Positions 1 through 12,910 of a stretch of 64,000 nt of DNA are shown piece by piece (the stretch's first letter is position 1; each line of letters opens with the position of its first letter). The stretch spans positions 2,165,790 to 2,229,789 of the forward strand of contig VZSR01000514.1 in the NCBI GenBank assembly GCA_013398615.1. Direction: 5' to 3'. This stretch comes from Brachypodius melanocephalos (Eukaryota; Chordata; Aves; Passeriformes; Pycnonotidae). The notes beneath the pieces are model-generated. The model was given only the letters and a program-made list of their open reading frames with translations, was not told the origin of the DNA and ran no database searches. A program made the translations under genes and the position numbers.

Positions 1-1252
1 GAAGAAAAAGTACAGTCTGTCCCCTGCTTGGTGTGAGAGAGAAAAGAATGGACAATTTTTTAAAAGCTGTTTTCTCCCCAAAAGAAGAATAAGAATGATG
101 TTTCAGACTCTTCAGTTTCTGGGGATAAATGGCTGCCACCCCTCGTGGTGCTGTGGTCCTGCTGACAGAGGTACTTCTTACCTTGTGGCTTTTCCAAACC
201 TCAGGATTTCTGTCCCACACTGCTGGTGGCTTTCTTGGTACAATCTTGGGCATCCCTCTCCACTGCTTGTCATACAGTTTCTCCTTTATACTATGAGACC
301 TTTGCCAGTAACTTAAAATGTACCAAGAGCCAGAGTTTGTGCCTTGAGGGGCCCCTTTTCTCTCCACAGAACAAAGATGGGTCAATGCAGGCAAGTGCAG
401 CAGGAGGAGAGGATGAGCAAAGGTGGGAAATGATGCCCTGGCCATGCTGGTAACTCTCTTTAGTGCCTGGTTGGTGGTGCCTGTGTGAAACCACTCGAAT
501 CTGACTTGTCTCTCCAAGGCTCGTGGGTTGTGACTCAGCCAAAGGGGAGGAGGAGGAGGAGGGTGTGCAGAGCCTTCCTCCTGTGTCCGCCAGCTGTCAC
601 TGTTGCTGCACACACCCGGGTGGCCGGTGCCTTCTGTCCGGCTGGGATTTACAGCTGCCCCAAAGCACGGAGCTTGTTTGGCTCATCCGTGGTGTGAGAG
701 TGTTTATCCTCATCTTAACAACCTGTTCCTAAACCCGCAACTTTATTGCCTACTAAAAGGCTTTGTGAGAGCTCCAGAGATAATTTCAGTCCATACACAT
801 TTCCCCCCCACCTTGGTTGTAGCAGTTTTAGATTTTTTTTTCTTTTTAAAGCATTGTTGCAGAACTAAAACTCCCTCAGGGTGTTTCTCTGATTAAACAA
901 TGGTTTGTAAAACTGAGGGGGTTGGAAGTAATAGTAAATTAGGAGAAGTGGTCACAGCAGGATCTGTCAGGCTTTGCCAGCATGCATACACACACAGATA
1001 CCCACATATCTGTCTCTGTGTGTAGGCACTCAACTTCTTCCACCTTGTATTCCATATGAGTTTGCCTTGAATTAATGAGTACGTCTTGTGCTTGTAAAGT
1101 GAAGAAGATGCCTCCCCAGTATGAGATGGCTCACAGATGGAAGTAAGGAGGTGTTTGCTGAGGGCTAGTCTAAAATTACTCTTAGATGCAGTAAGCATCT
1201 CTTCAAGTATTGCACTTTCACCATCTGAGCTGAAAACCACAAAATTTTATTG
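1..1252. other. Non-coding, no feature recognised
   Basis: Short overlapping open frames up to 115 codons are present on both strands but show no family resemblance and no splice-flanked conserved block. It could be intergenic or intron of a longer upstream NEURL1 transcript. Confidence 0.5.
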
Positions 1253-1408
1253 AGCAGGTGTAGACTGGACACCAGAAAGAATTTCTTCTCTCAGGGAGTG
1301 GTCCAACATTGGAACAGGCTGCCCAGGGAAGTGGTGGAATTGCCATCGCTGGGAGTATCAGATTGAAAGACCATAGAGGTTTTTTCTAATCTTAATGATT
1401 CTATGAGA
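1253..1408 (+). mobile_element. CR1 LINE, 3' terminal fragment
   Basis: The sequence reads TAGACTGGACACCAGAAAGA, then a GGTC-type block, then GGAACAGGCTGCCCAGGGAA and GTGGTGGAATTGCCATC. This is the highly recognisable end of the CR1 ORF2 and its 3' UTR. It finishes with the CR1 terminal motif ATGATTCTATGA at about 1397-1408. Between about 1360 and 1375 part of the usual 3' UTR is missing, so the copy is internally deleted as well as 5' truncated. Truncated, inactive CR1 copies like this are the commonest interspersed repeat in bird genomes. Confidence 0.9.
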
Positions 1409-4400
1409 TTAGCCTGACATTCTCTATGGTTCAAGCCTTATACCAATATTGTAATCAGGTTTTGCTTGACTTCAGATATCCCAGAACTTCACACTTGAAA
1501 GGACTGAAAGAGCATAGTGTTGCTTGATGTTACTATTGATGTACCTTGTGGAGATTATACAGCAGCAAAAAGCCCCATCAGGCTGGTTTTTACCTGTAAC
1601 CATGTTTTGGATTTGAGGTCCCAATACTTATTGAACCAGGTTCTGCTGTGAGAGACACAGATGTAAACTGGAAGTTGTGCCGTTCCTCAGCAGTGCTGTT
1701 TTAGACATGCAGCAAAGAGCAGCATCTGGCCTTTAAAATGTAATTGTGGTAAAAGCAAGCACCAATCTACACAAATTTCTCCATTTAGATTAGATCCTGC
1801 CTCGTGCAAACATAATCCTGAGGAGAAAGCGAGTTCCTGGCAGAGACAAATGAAAAATCCCAGTCCCTGCATTGTGCTCACTGCTGTCTCATTTCAATCC
1901 TGTGTTTTCTTATTGGTTGTCTCTCTTGAAGCTAAGCGTTAAGAATACCAAACTGACATTTTAAAATAGTTTTCTCAATTCCTGACCAGATTAGGAGCAC
2001 TGAGTATAAAGGGGAAGAATCTGTGGGTACACCTGCGTGGGATGTGTTCTGGGAAGAGCTGGGTTGAGCTTTAAATGGGTCTCTTGCATTCACGTTACTG
2101 TATCAGTCTGACCCCTCCTGTGCCAGGTGGCTGATTGGCCAGAGGGAGAAAAGGCACCTTTTCCAGCTGCATTTCTGCTTTTAATTTGGCAGGCAAAGGC
2201 CTGGTTTGCTGCCAGCTGAGTGGCTGTGCTCACAGCCGTGCCTGCGCCCTCCGCGTCTCTGTGTCTGTGCCATGGGCTTGGGGATAAAGAAGAGGCAATT
2301 TGTGATCAAAAAGGCTGCTTCTTTCTCTAATGAGGTATTTATCCATGCAGTTCAAATAAACACAACCAGAAATGGGGCATCCTGATGTGTGCTTTGAAAA
2401 CATGGCTGGCCTTATGGGTGTGGAAGGAGGCTGATAAAGAGCTTGGTCTTTTCCAAGTTGTCTTGCTGCCTCTCCTGCCTGCAGCTCTCTGCTGCTACTC
2501 AGTGCTCCTCCAGACTATTTTTAATTGTTTCCTAGTGATGTGGTAACTTCTGTCTGGGTCTCCAGAGAGCCAGCAGTAACACAGGTTGTGCTCCCTGCAT
2601 AGCAGTAATGGTGGAATAGATCCTTATCTGGGATGCTGCCTTGCTTTTCTGCCTGCTGTAGCCCCAGTGTTTTCCACTGGGAGGTGGGGAGCTGACAGCC
2701 CACTGCACTGGGTTTTGGGAAGAAAAAGGCTTCTCAATAGCTTGATTATGGGTCATATATTGTATTAATGGAATTGATGTAACTTAGTCTTGATTTATGC
2801 AAGAGGAGCTGAGGATGGGTTTCCTCTAAGTTTTTGTGCATTATTGGGTTTGTGCCCTTGTTGATTTGTAGGACCTTTCCTTGTTTCTCTTCTGCCTCTC
2901 TCCCTATTTGTTTAGCTGCAAGCACTCTATTGAAATTCAGTTGCTGAATAAATGTCTCATCCCTGGTAGTATTGTCTTTGTTTTCCGTATTTCTTTGTCA
3001 TGCTGAGGCTCGTTGTGTTTATCAGGTTTGAATAAACAGCAGAGATGGGGAGAAGCAAAGGAAGGGTTAAGTAGGCAATACTCAGATCCTGCCAGCTGGG
3101 ATGTGAGCATATGTCCATGTGGCAGGCACAGGTGAATTCAGTTTGCCTAGGCTGAACCTGAGTAAATAAGCTCTGCTGAGATGTGGTAATATTAGGTTGA
3201 GCTCAGTGTTGCACAAAAAGTGGTCATACAGCTTCCATGTGGGTAAGTGATCAGACAGAATAAGAATGCATCTGTTCAAGGAGTGCAGCCTAAAAATTCT
3301 TAATTCAAGCCTCGCAGAACTAAATAGCAGTCCTGATAGTTAGAAAGACAACTGAAACCACTTAAATAGCAAGAAGGAAGTGAAATGATCGGTTCTGATT
3401 TACATTCATGACAGCAGTTAAAAGAATCTATGTGGTGCAAGTTTGCTGTAAAGCAGTGAGACTTCCCTTAATCTGACATTTAATAGATCATCTTAAAAAA
3501 AAATCAACAACCTGGCTGTCACCCTGGCAAAAATAATGGGGAAGTACAACAGAAAAACTGCTGTGGGGCCACACACTAAGCCTGGTTCACACTGGGAGAA
3601 TCTGGAGGGAGACGTGTGGTTGCACCAAAATGTGACTCAGAGCTCACCCGTGTTTACTCCTCACTGAATCCATCCCAAAGACTCTTAAGAGAAAAGAGAT
3701 AACCCGGTGCTGCGTTTGCTGTGGCGCGGTTTCCAAAAGAGGCCGCTGATCACAGGACTCCCCTTCATCTGCACTCTGGAAACAAACAATCAATTTTTCA
3801 TTTTTAGTGGTTAATTCTGAAAATATGAAGGTCTGTTTAGTCTTGTCTCCCTTACATAAACCAGCCAGAACAAGGCAGCTTGAGGGGAGTTTGCAACAAG
3901 TTCCCTTATTTGGAATAACAGCCACTGGTGTAATGTGGCAGCTGTGGGACATCCCCACCCTGATGGGGCTTGAGGGGTTGGGATATTCTTGTGATGGATC
4001 ACAGGGCTGTGTTGGGGGAGCTGTGGGGGCAATGGACACGTTTGAGGAAACACAATGAGCCAGATTTGCTTCCAAGTTCTGCCTGTTACGTGCACTCAGT
4101 TTGTAGGAACGGGTCGTGATGTGAATTGGATCTGGAAAGGTGAAATGCAGAAGAAAATAAAACTTGTGTTGAGCCAAACTTTTTCATAGAACTTCCACGG
4201 TTATGACTTTCTGCTTTTCTTCTGCAGGGCATAGTACTACTGTACAAAGTCTTCCAGAAAGAGCTGCTGTCCCCTGCCACTCAGGTTCTTGTGGGCAGGT
4301 GCTATCCTAACAGGATCCTTGTGTCGTGGCTGTGAGCAGGCTGGAGTGGTAGCTGGATGTATCTAGATCTGCTCAGCACCTCCCTGTCGCTGCCATCCTT

Positions 4401-6521
4401 CCTCCTCCTCCTCTCCACAGCTGTTCTCACCCTGCTGCTCAGGAGGACTTTGATCCTGCAGAAAGGAGCCTGGAATGGCCTTTCTGCATGTTGGATTGTC
4501 CATATTGAGCTCTCTTCTTATAGGCTTCAGGTTTTCAGGAAGTTGCTAACTTGTAAGTCTTTCAAATGTGCAACTTTTCTGTGGCCTGAAATGACACCCC
4601 ATTTTTCCTTGTCTAAAGGGGAAACGAGTTTTCTGAGCTCCTGCTGAAGGTGTGCTGGGAATTAGGGTTTGGTGAGCTGGGCTCTGCTCAAAATGTGAAA
4701 TGTTGTCCATGTTTGAGGTCTGGTTACTGTTTACCTTTGGCAACAGCAGAAAAAAGTAACATGCATTTCATTTGCATATGACTGTTAAGTTAAACTGTTG
4801 CCCCTTATGCTGAACTATTAATTTACACCTCCCTCTAATGCTGTCTTTCTCCATTCACTGGTGGTACAGGAGCTTCCTTTTGCTCAGCTGCTGCTAGTAA
4901 GTCCTTCTCTTGCTTCCCTCCCTTCTCTCTTGGAAATCCATTGCACAATTGTTCTATGGCAGATAACTAAGCACATTTAGAATATGATAGTACTTGGATA
5001 TGCATTTGTCACTGAAAGAGGCTATTTTATTTTTATTTGTTCAGTAAAGCATGAATGACAAGTTCAGATCCCAGACAAATTCTGTTTCCTCTCAAGATTT
5101 TTTCAGTATAAATAAATTTGGTTTTAATACAGCTGTCTAATAAATTTGTTCATGAATTTGGAAGGTAAACTTGCCTCTATAGGTAGATATTTATCATTTC
5201 ATAGTCTTCTAACCAAACTTCCATAAATGGTGTTTTAAGCACTGTCTAGATTATTTCCATGCCATCTCAAATGTTTCAGAGACTGTTTTCACATCCTAAT
5301 GATGATTTTAAGACAATGGAAATCTGCCTTGCCATGAAGAAATGTTTCCTTTTCACACTGCTTTTTAAAAAAAGTCATTATAATAACTTGTGTTCCTGCT
5401 CAAGGTGTTTTGTAAATCCTCCTGCTAGTTTGGCAATCCACCCCTACTTAGCCAGACATTTAAGTGTGTATTTACTTTATACCTGCTACAAGAGAATGAA
5501 TCCAAGTTCACATGTCAGGAAGAGGAAAAGATCCAGAAGGACCTACTCCCTGGCCCTTGAACTATACTAGAGGATCTCAAGACATTCCTGTGAGTGCTGC
5601 AGCTGCCTGTCCAGGGTTTTAGCCACACAGTCATTCCAAGATTTCTTCTAGGATGAATTAAGATGGAATTGGATGAGCCAGAGCACATCTGATACACTCA
5701 GCACTCTTGTCTGTTCAGCATTTGTTAAATCAGTAAGTTTTGGAGGAACTGCTGCAATTAGCTCATATTCTGTGCTTGAAGGATGGAGCAATGTGGGAGT
5801 TGTCCTGGCTCCAGGGACAGAGGCAGCGGGGTGCTTCTAAGAGCTCCTCAGTCCTGTTCATACTGCATCATCCCACACCATTTTTGAGCAGCCAAGCCCT
5901 TTGCTTTTGCCTGCTTACTCACATGGGTGGGATGAGCTCTTGTACATTTGCTCTTTTTTTCCTAATCTTTTCCTTACTAGCACTTGGTCTTAACTGACAG
6001 TCAGAACCACAGAAGTTTATTCTTCCATTCCACCCACCTTTTCCTTTAAAATTCCCACTTTTAGAGTGAGCAATAGTTACAGATGCCTTCAAATTGCGTC
6101 GCTCTCTCTCTGTAAACAAAGAGCTGACATCTGGCATATTTTGAAGCTGCTTTATTGGATCTTGATCGTTCCTGTAAATAGGCTCTGTGTCTGTCATACC
6201 TCAGCGGCAGGGAATAGATGGATCATTTCCTGCACGGACTGAGGAGGGGCGGCCCTTTCCCTGTGGTGGGCACAGGCTGGAGGGTTGATGCCCCCAGGGC
6301 TGATGCTGTGAAATGGGGACTTGTTTCCACAACTCAGAAGTACCTTGGTGTTACAATACTGGTCGGAATCACCGAATCACAATGGATTGTGAGATGACTA
6401 AACATAGATGGAAGAGACAAGATGCTGTTGGAGTTTAGGAAAGGGTCAGTTTTTGGGCGAAGCATTGTTTTGGTAGACTAAGATGTAGATTGACATGAAG
6501 CTTTTCCAGATGTAAAGATTG
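1409..6521. other. Non-coding DNA
   Basis: AT-rich unique sequence without recognisable exons, repeats or RNA genes. The longest open frame is 177 codons on the minus strand at 3644-4177. It has no recognisable domain, and its composition does not differ from the surroundings. A perfect octamer ATTTGCAT at 4770-4777 is expected by chance in a window of this size. Confidence 0.5.
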
Positions 6522-6588
6522 TATTTTCCTTTTCTTTTTTCTTCTATTTCTTTTTCTTCTTTTTTTCTATTTCTTTTTTCTTCTATTC
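6522..6588 (+). repeat. Polypyrimidine tract (TTCTTTTTCT type)
   Basis: About 67 bases of almost pure T and C, with TTTTTTCTTCTATT at both ends and TATTTC between, forming an imperfect tandem array. Low-complexity sequence. Confidence 0.85.
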
Positions 6589-6959
6589 CAAGGTAGTGTA
6601 GTATGAAACTCTAGAGTTTGGAGTGTGAGCCAGGTGTTTAAGTAGGTTTAATTTTTAAAAAATTGAGAGATTATCTGCAGAATTTCCCCCATTGCTATAT
6701 AGTTGGAAAAAACCTCAAAAGCTGCAAGCCATGATGGTGTGGAAATCTTCTTTGTAGAGCTTGAAATCCAAAGACAGCCAATGGCAGAGAACCAGGAGAT
6801 TGAACAATGGATTTTAACAAGGTGATGTCAGCTCCTGACTCCATGTAGCAATCACCTAACTAATTGGTGCTGTTGGGTTTAAGATCACATTTCCTGCCTC
6901 CCTTGTAGCTAAATGTGGCCTTAAAAATCATTAACAGAGTCTATTTTCGCATCTTTCTG

Positions 6960-7100
6960 CTGAGGTGAAAAGTGTTGTTCCTAATTTACAGGCTGGAGGA
7001 TAGCCAGAGGGGGTGAAATGATTTGTCAGGGATGATAGAGAAGAGTTATTAGGGTCAGGAATTGATCCCAGGTATCCTAAGATCTCACTTTTTTGCTGAG
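6960..7100 (+). mobile_element. MIR-like (CORE-SINE) remnant
   Basis: The pattern follows the MIR consensus in order: TTCCTAATTTACAGGCTGGAGGA (seen in part), AGAGGGGGTGAAATGATTTG, TCAGGGATGATAGAGAAGAG, and TCAGGAATTGATCCCAGGTA. These correspond to the TTTACAG, GAGGTTAAATGACTTG, CCAGGGTCA and GGAATTGAACCCAGG blocks. Such copies predate bird-mammal divergence and are heavily mutated. The ends are approximate. Confidence 0.65.
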
Positions 7101-10100
7101 TTGGGGAAGGCAAATTTTCTGCACTTACTACAGGAACTGACAGAGGAAAAAATGTTTTTCTAAGCTACATTATAAACACAATTCCTTTTCAATAATATAT
7201 GTTTGTGCATATCCTCTGACAAACCATGACTGAAATTTATTATGAAGGACTGTAATTCTTGCGCATCGGAGGGGGAGAAATGAAATATTTAACTTAATCT
7301 CTATAGCATATTCCATATTTTCCTTGCTTTTGGTTACATTTTTGTGAGGCGAACTATGAATTCCCTCGCCTATTAATAATTTATTGTTACTGGAACATAA
7401 TAATGTAGAATGCAGTTCGTCCAGGAAAAAGCTTCAATAGGGAGTGAGTCATTGATGGTAATAAACTTCCGTTCCTCTCAATAGACCATAGGACTGTTTA
7501 GAAAAAATGTTTTTGCCATGATTCCTGAATTGCTTGTGCTCTGTACAGCAGCTGGTAGAGATAAAACTGAACAGAGCTGGGCAGACTCCCTGTCTCCCCT
7601 CTATTACTATAGCATGTTTCTGAATCATACGCAAAAAACGTTTTGGTATGCAAAAGTGACTTCAGAAAAGCAGCTCTGAGTAGAAAACAGCCAGCAGTGA
7701 GCAAGGATACATTCCCAGAGTGTGATATCTGCTGTATCTGTGGTGCTCAGGGGGTTAGTGATGCATGGCTCTGTAGTGCTGAGCTCTCCAGCATTACCCT
7801 TCTGTGAGAAGTGTTATCTATCTCCTAGGAGCCCTGGGGCCTTCAGGAGGCAAATCTGAGCTGAATCTGATAGTGTTTCACAGCTGCTTGGGTTGGGGTG
7901 CATCTCTGCATGTTACTGTCTGTAACCTCCATCTTGTTTGCTGTGCAGGATCTCAGTTGCAAAGGACTGGTCTCGTGTTTGATGGAGCATGTCAGGCACG
8001 TTCCCTGCTCTGCTGGATCCAGGCCCTCGGGAGCAAGTTCCCCATTTGGGTCCAGGAGAGTAAAATGTATTTCTGGCCATGATCTTTTGCTCTTCCCATG
8101 AAGAGGTAGTATGATTAGTGACCAGTTCTGGATAGTCTTATGACTCTTAGAAGCCTTGAAAGCTATGTGAATAATCTCTAAAGAAAATGAATGCAGAGTG
8201 CTGTGGGGAAGGATGGCTGGATGCTGGCTGCCTTCTGTCCCCAGCTCTTGCTGGCTACTACATGCAGCTGCCCTTGTAACCCAACAATGATCCCTGTTCC
8301 TGTGAGATGTTCTCCTTCCCCGGTCCTTGCTGACCATACTCTGCAATGACTTTGTTTTTCATACTGATCTCTTTCCACCTGTATCAAATTTATTTTTCAT
8401 TAGTATTTGTTAATATTTTTCAAATGGACAGGTTCTCTTTCCCCACTGAATTTTTTTTGTTAAGGGTGTTTCCTTCAGAATGTACCAAATTTGTATCCTT
8501 GAAGTCTGCTTGCCCTCTGCTGTCTTCTGCCAGCCTTCCTATTGCCTCTTGTTTATTTATTCAGTCTTCCTAGTGATTGCATTTCCTAATTAGTGTGTTC
8601 TCTCATTTCACTTAGTGTGCTGTGTCTCTCTTCGGGTGATGTGACTGGATGTGCATCTGTCCATCAAGTGATCCTATGGATACCTTCACTAGCTTGCTCC
8701 CAAACACAGAGTCATCTGTTCCATAGAGTCTCTAATTACTGGAATTATCCTGAATATCCTCATGGCTGCTGGTTTTTTCCTGTCAGCTCAGCTACTTATA
8801 TCTATTAATGGACTTGACTGATGGAATGCGCACTGCTCTCAATCAGCTTTTGAAACAATTCCTGACTATTTACTTATTTAATAATTCTGCCAAATTCTTT
8901 TCAGTCACTTTTCATATAATTTTGAATTTTAGAAGATTTCATTTATTTTATGAAACAGGTCTCTTTTTGAGATTTTTTCCTATAATTGTTACTTTCTGAC
9001 ATCTGGTAAAATATATCCATCATCACTCATATTTTTCCATTAATTCTCTTTACCAGCTCATTTTGCTTGTAATTGCTTTCCTTTTTGTGACTTGGGTCTT
9101 TTTCTCATATGTATTATTCTGTAATTACTGTTTTGAGCCTACTATATTTCACATGCCAAATTAAATCGAGTTGAGGAACTGGAGCACCTGGCTGCTACTA
9201 TTTTTATTCTTTAACTCCCCTTTCTGTGTGGAGATGAGTTCTGGTGTGGCGTTTCTCCCCTTGCTGGAGGGTTCAGGTGAGTGCTCAAATTACAGCTTAG
9301 CTTCAATTAAACACTTGGGGTTTAGGAGATGTGGACAGGAGGTCATCACTGCTGGCATTGCTGGGTCAGGCACTCACTGCTGTGGCTCTGTGTTCCCCAA
9401 GCAGCTGCCAGCCAGGCACCCAGTCCCAGTGGGACACTCCTTGTTGTCCTTACTGGAGTCTGTCCTGCAAAAGTATTTACTCTGTCTTCCTTCTTCCCAC
9501 GTGGCTTCTCAAGCTGACAGCATCCAACATCCTCACTGTGGGTGTGAGGAGCCAAGCACTTGGCTGGTGTTTTCCTTGCTGCTGTACCAGGAGTGCAAAG
9601 AGCACAGTGCCGATCTTACAGCATCAGGGCAACTCAGAAATAGCCAGTGAGCTCCTTTATGTTCTGCTTCCTCTCCTGGAGAGTCTTAAAATGTTTGAGT
9701 TATTTGGTGAAGTAGCCTACTTGTCACGATCTCTCTGTATTGATTATCCTTTGTGTGATAAATAAGATGCACTTAGGGCAAGCTCCTGGTGTGGGGGTGC
9801 TTCTGAAATGAGTACTGCTAACAAATCTTCCCTCAGGAGTAGATTCACCTCCACGGGGAGAGAAGCTGTAGTGTTTTACTGCACGTTTCAGCAGACTGAG
9901 AGCTTGGACATCACCAGTTAGTGTGTCTCACTTGCCAGGGGGTAATTAGTTAAGTAACTGGTTATGTGTCCATGTCTGTCTTCAATCCTTTAACTGGATC
10001 AATGACTTGACCTAGCAGAGCAATTCCTAATTCCTTTACGAAACTTTACTGAGAGCATGGACTCTCTGCAATCCGAGAGGCTGCTACTTTTTCATTAGTG

Positions 10101-12849
10101 GCTCTCCAGGAAGGCAGCTAAGAGCAGCCTTTAGAATTGGTGTCAAGAGTGATGTTAAAGGAATATTTTTTCTTATTTGAGGTGAAATAAATCCTTTTAA
10201 AAACAATGAGCTGGCCAGAGAAAGATCTCTCAATCGATCAAGTACTTGCAGTACTCCTCTGCCTGTGGTATTTATCTTACCCTGAGCAGCTGAGCTCTAA
10301 AGCAAAAATACAAGGTGTGACTGCTGGAGACTTAAATGAGGTGATTTTTTTTCTGGAAACATATTTTCAAAAAATATATAACTAACAACTGTATCAAATA
10401 AGATCATCTAAAAAAATGCCTCTGTGTGTAGTTTTTCTAGTAGCTTCATATCTGAGGCAGGCTTAAATTCATACAATTGCTTGAAGAGAGTCACTTCATT
10501 TGAGTGAAGTCTGCAGAAAGGTAAGTGCACTATCTGTTGTACCAGCAGACCAGACTTGGAAGCACTTTACCTACTGGAATCTCAAAACAATCTTAAAGTT
10601 TAAGAGATCATTTGGAATTGTCATTTGGTGTGACTCAATGGAGACAACAGTACAGTGCTGTTCTTGGACAGAAGAATTTGAGGATGCAGATAAATATTAG
10701 TGCAGTGGGGGTCTGGGAGGCAAACTCATAAGAAATGGTGTGATTCTGTTGCAAAAGAATGAAATTTTATGCTCGGGGAGCTGGCTGAAGCCCCACAGCT
10801 GGACTAGCGGAGGCATTCCCCTCAGTGATGGGGGCTGAACTGGGATAAGATGTTCAGTTTTGGTCAGCGTGCTTTGAAACACTTGACAGAGCCCAAAAGA
10901 GATGAACAAGAACCATGAGTCAGAGGGATCTGTTTCTGGTGAGAAAACTGTAGAAAGAAGTGGATTAATTTCCTTTAGGGTGGTGAAGGGGGATGAAGTC
11001 TTTGTTGGAGAAGGCTGTGAGAAAGGGCAGAGCAATTCCCAATCCTTCAGTAGCAGGGAAGGGGCAACCAACTTCAGTGGAATATTTTAGTCAGATATTT
11101 TGTAAAAAACTTCTGGATGTGAAAGGGTAGGTAAGCATTAGGACTTTTACTGCAAAAGAAACCTCTTTCACAGGAGGTTTTATTAACAAGTGAGACCACA
11201 CACACACCAGGTCCAGTTCCTCTCTTCACTTTGTGCCCTAATTCATGCTGCAGTTCCCTCTGTCCCTGCTTCCTCACATCCATCCCTGTGTGCTCTGTGC
11301 ATCCAGGATGGTTGTATTGATGATCCTGGGCTGAGTCCTGGCTGAGGAAATCCATCTCTAATCCGTGCAACGGCAGTGGCACTGGTGGGATGAGCAAGAG
11401 TACAGTGGTTAAACCCTGACCTGGTGGGACCACCTTGGGAGTGAAAGGGTGCTCAATCCCCTGGAAGAGTGTTATATTATAGGATTAGGGTTGATTTGCT
11501 TAGGGGTCAAATGGGCAATCCTTTCTTTTAGGGAGCCATAGCTGAAATCTAAATTACAACTCTAGTTATAAAATCTAAAAAGTGAAAGAAACCACTCCTA
11601 TTTGTAAAATCAATAAAAGCAATTTATAGGCACCTTGATAATCTTGTCTCTTGCCAATGGAAAGGAGGAAAAATCAAGGTGGCTGCTCTGCATGTTTCTT
11701 AGAGCTCAAAAAGCTAAGAAAAGTAGGCAGGTTTTAGGTCTTGCCTTAGGGAAATTGCTTTCCTTTCCTCTTACTTTTAGATGTACCAGTTTGGTACCAT
11801 TTTATACGTCTGCACATCTGACACAGCAAAGATTTTTCTGTCTCTGATATAGAAAGTATATTGGGAATATAACTTGGGAGCTTAAATGTTAGACTCCTTT
11901 AAACTGCTAAATAATTGGTTAAATTTCCACAAATTTTGAACACACCACAGTCCTCCTAAACCCCCTCTGAAGCCTTAGGAGTCTGACTGCTCAGCGATAC
12001 CCAGCTTGCTTTGAATATCCAGCCTCTGAAAACCAGGCCTATTTGTTTATTTGCTTTGTGTGATGCTGCTTAGTATTGTGGGCTGGATGAGCTCTGAATG
12101 CCCCTGATCTGGTGCTCACCCTCCACCTGTATCCAACCTCCAGTTCTTCACAAGTGTCTGCATTACATGGCAGGATCCTGTGACAGGAGAAGTTGTCAGG
12201 ACGGAGCAGAAAGGAGCTTTGTGAGAGCAGATAAGAACAACTTGCGCTGGAGCAGCAGATGTGGCTGTTGTTTTGTGCAAGTAGATGATTCCCTAATCCT
12301 CTTAAGGACAGCCTGGGCAAAATCCCCTTTGTGACATTAGGCACAGCTCTGGGCCAGGTGGCCCCAGCTTCTGTCACTGCTTTGCTCTGAGGAATCTCTG
12401 TGCTGCTGCTGAAAAGCTGCTGCAAAAACAGCCTCACTGCCAGGGGTGGGACAGAGCCCTGGGGACAGCCAGCACCAGGGTTCTCTGGGACCTTTGGCCA
12501 AGAGCAGTCCTGGGGGGCTAATTTAGGGCCTCAGAGTCTGTGGAGGTTACAGAAATGCTCTTTCTAGCAGTTGTGTATGTAAGGGAGTGGTAAAATATTT
12601 GGCCAAAATAAAAAGGCATGACTGTGAGGTGCGGGAGGAACGGGATAGTGTGGGAAAAGCTTAATGGTGTGAGGTGAGCCAGGAATATCTTCGAGCTCCC
12701 TCTGCCTTTCTCCAGGGAAAGCCACTCCTTACACTGATGTGTCTGGCCTGTGTAGGTGCAAGGAAAGTTTTTCCTCGTGGTTGGATTGTGACTTGGATGG
12801 TAGAGGAGAGTGAAGGTGATGAAATGGTGGTCTGACACCAGTTATGATT

Positions 12850-12910
12850 TCCCTGCTATTTTCTTAGACTTTTTATGTGATCTTGGACAAAATATTTCAT
12901 CCTGGAACAT
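12850..12910 (-). mobile_element. Possible antisense MIR core
   Basis: TTTTATGTGATCTTGGACAA followed by AATATTTCATC resembles the reverse complement of the MIR core, which reads CTGTGTGACCTTGGGCAAGTCACTTAAC. Only about 40 bp can be matched by eye, so the call is weak. Confidence 0.35.

Noticed and set aside
3644..4177. 177-codon minus-strand open frame
   Set aside because: No recognisable motif and no coding-like composition. It overlaps open frames in other phases, as expected by chance in 64 kb.
6365..6410. GAATCACCGAATCACAATGG resembling the antisense CR1 3' end
   Set aside because: Only about 20 bases match, and the expected downstream blocks (GGTTGGAAGGGACC, ATCATC) are missing.
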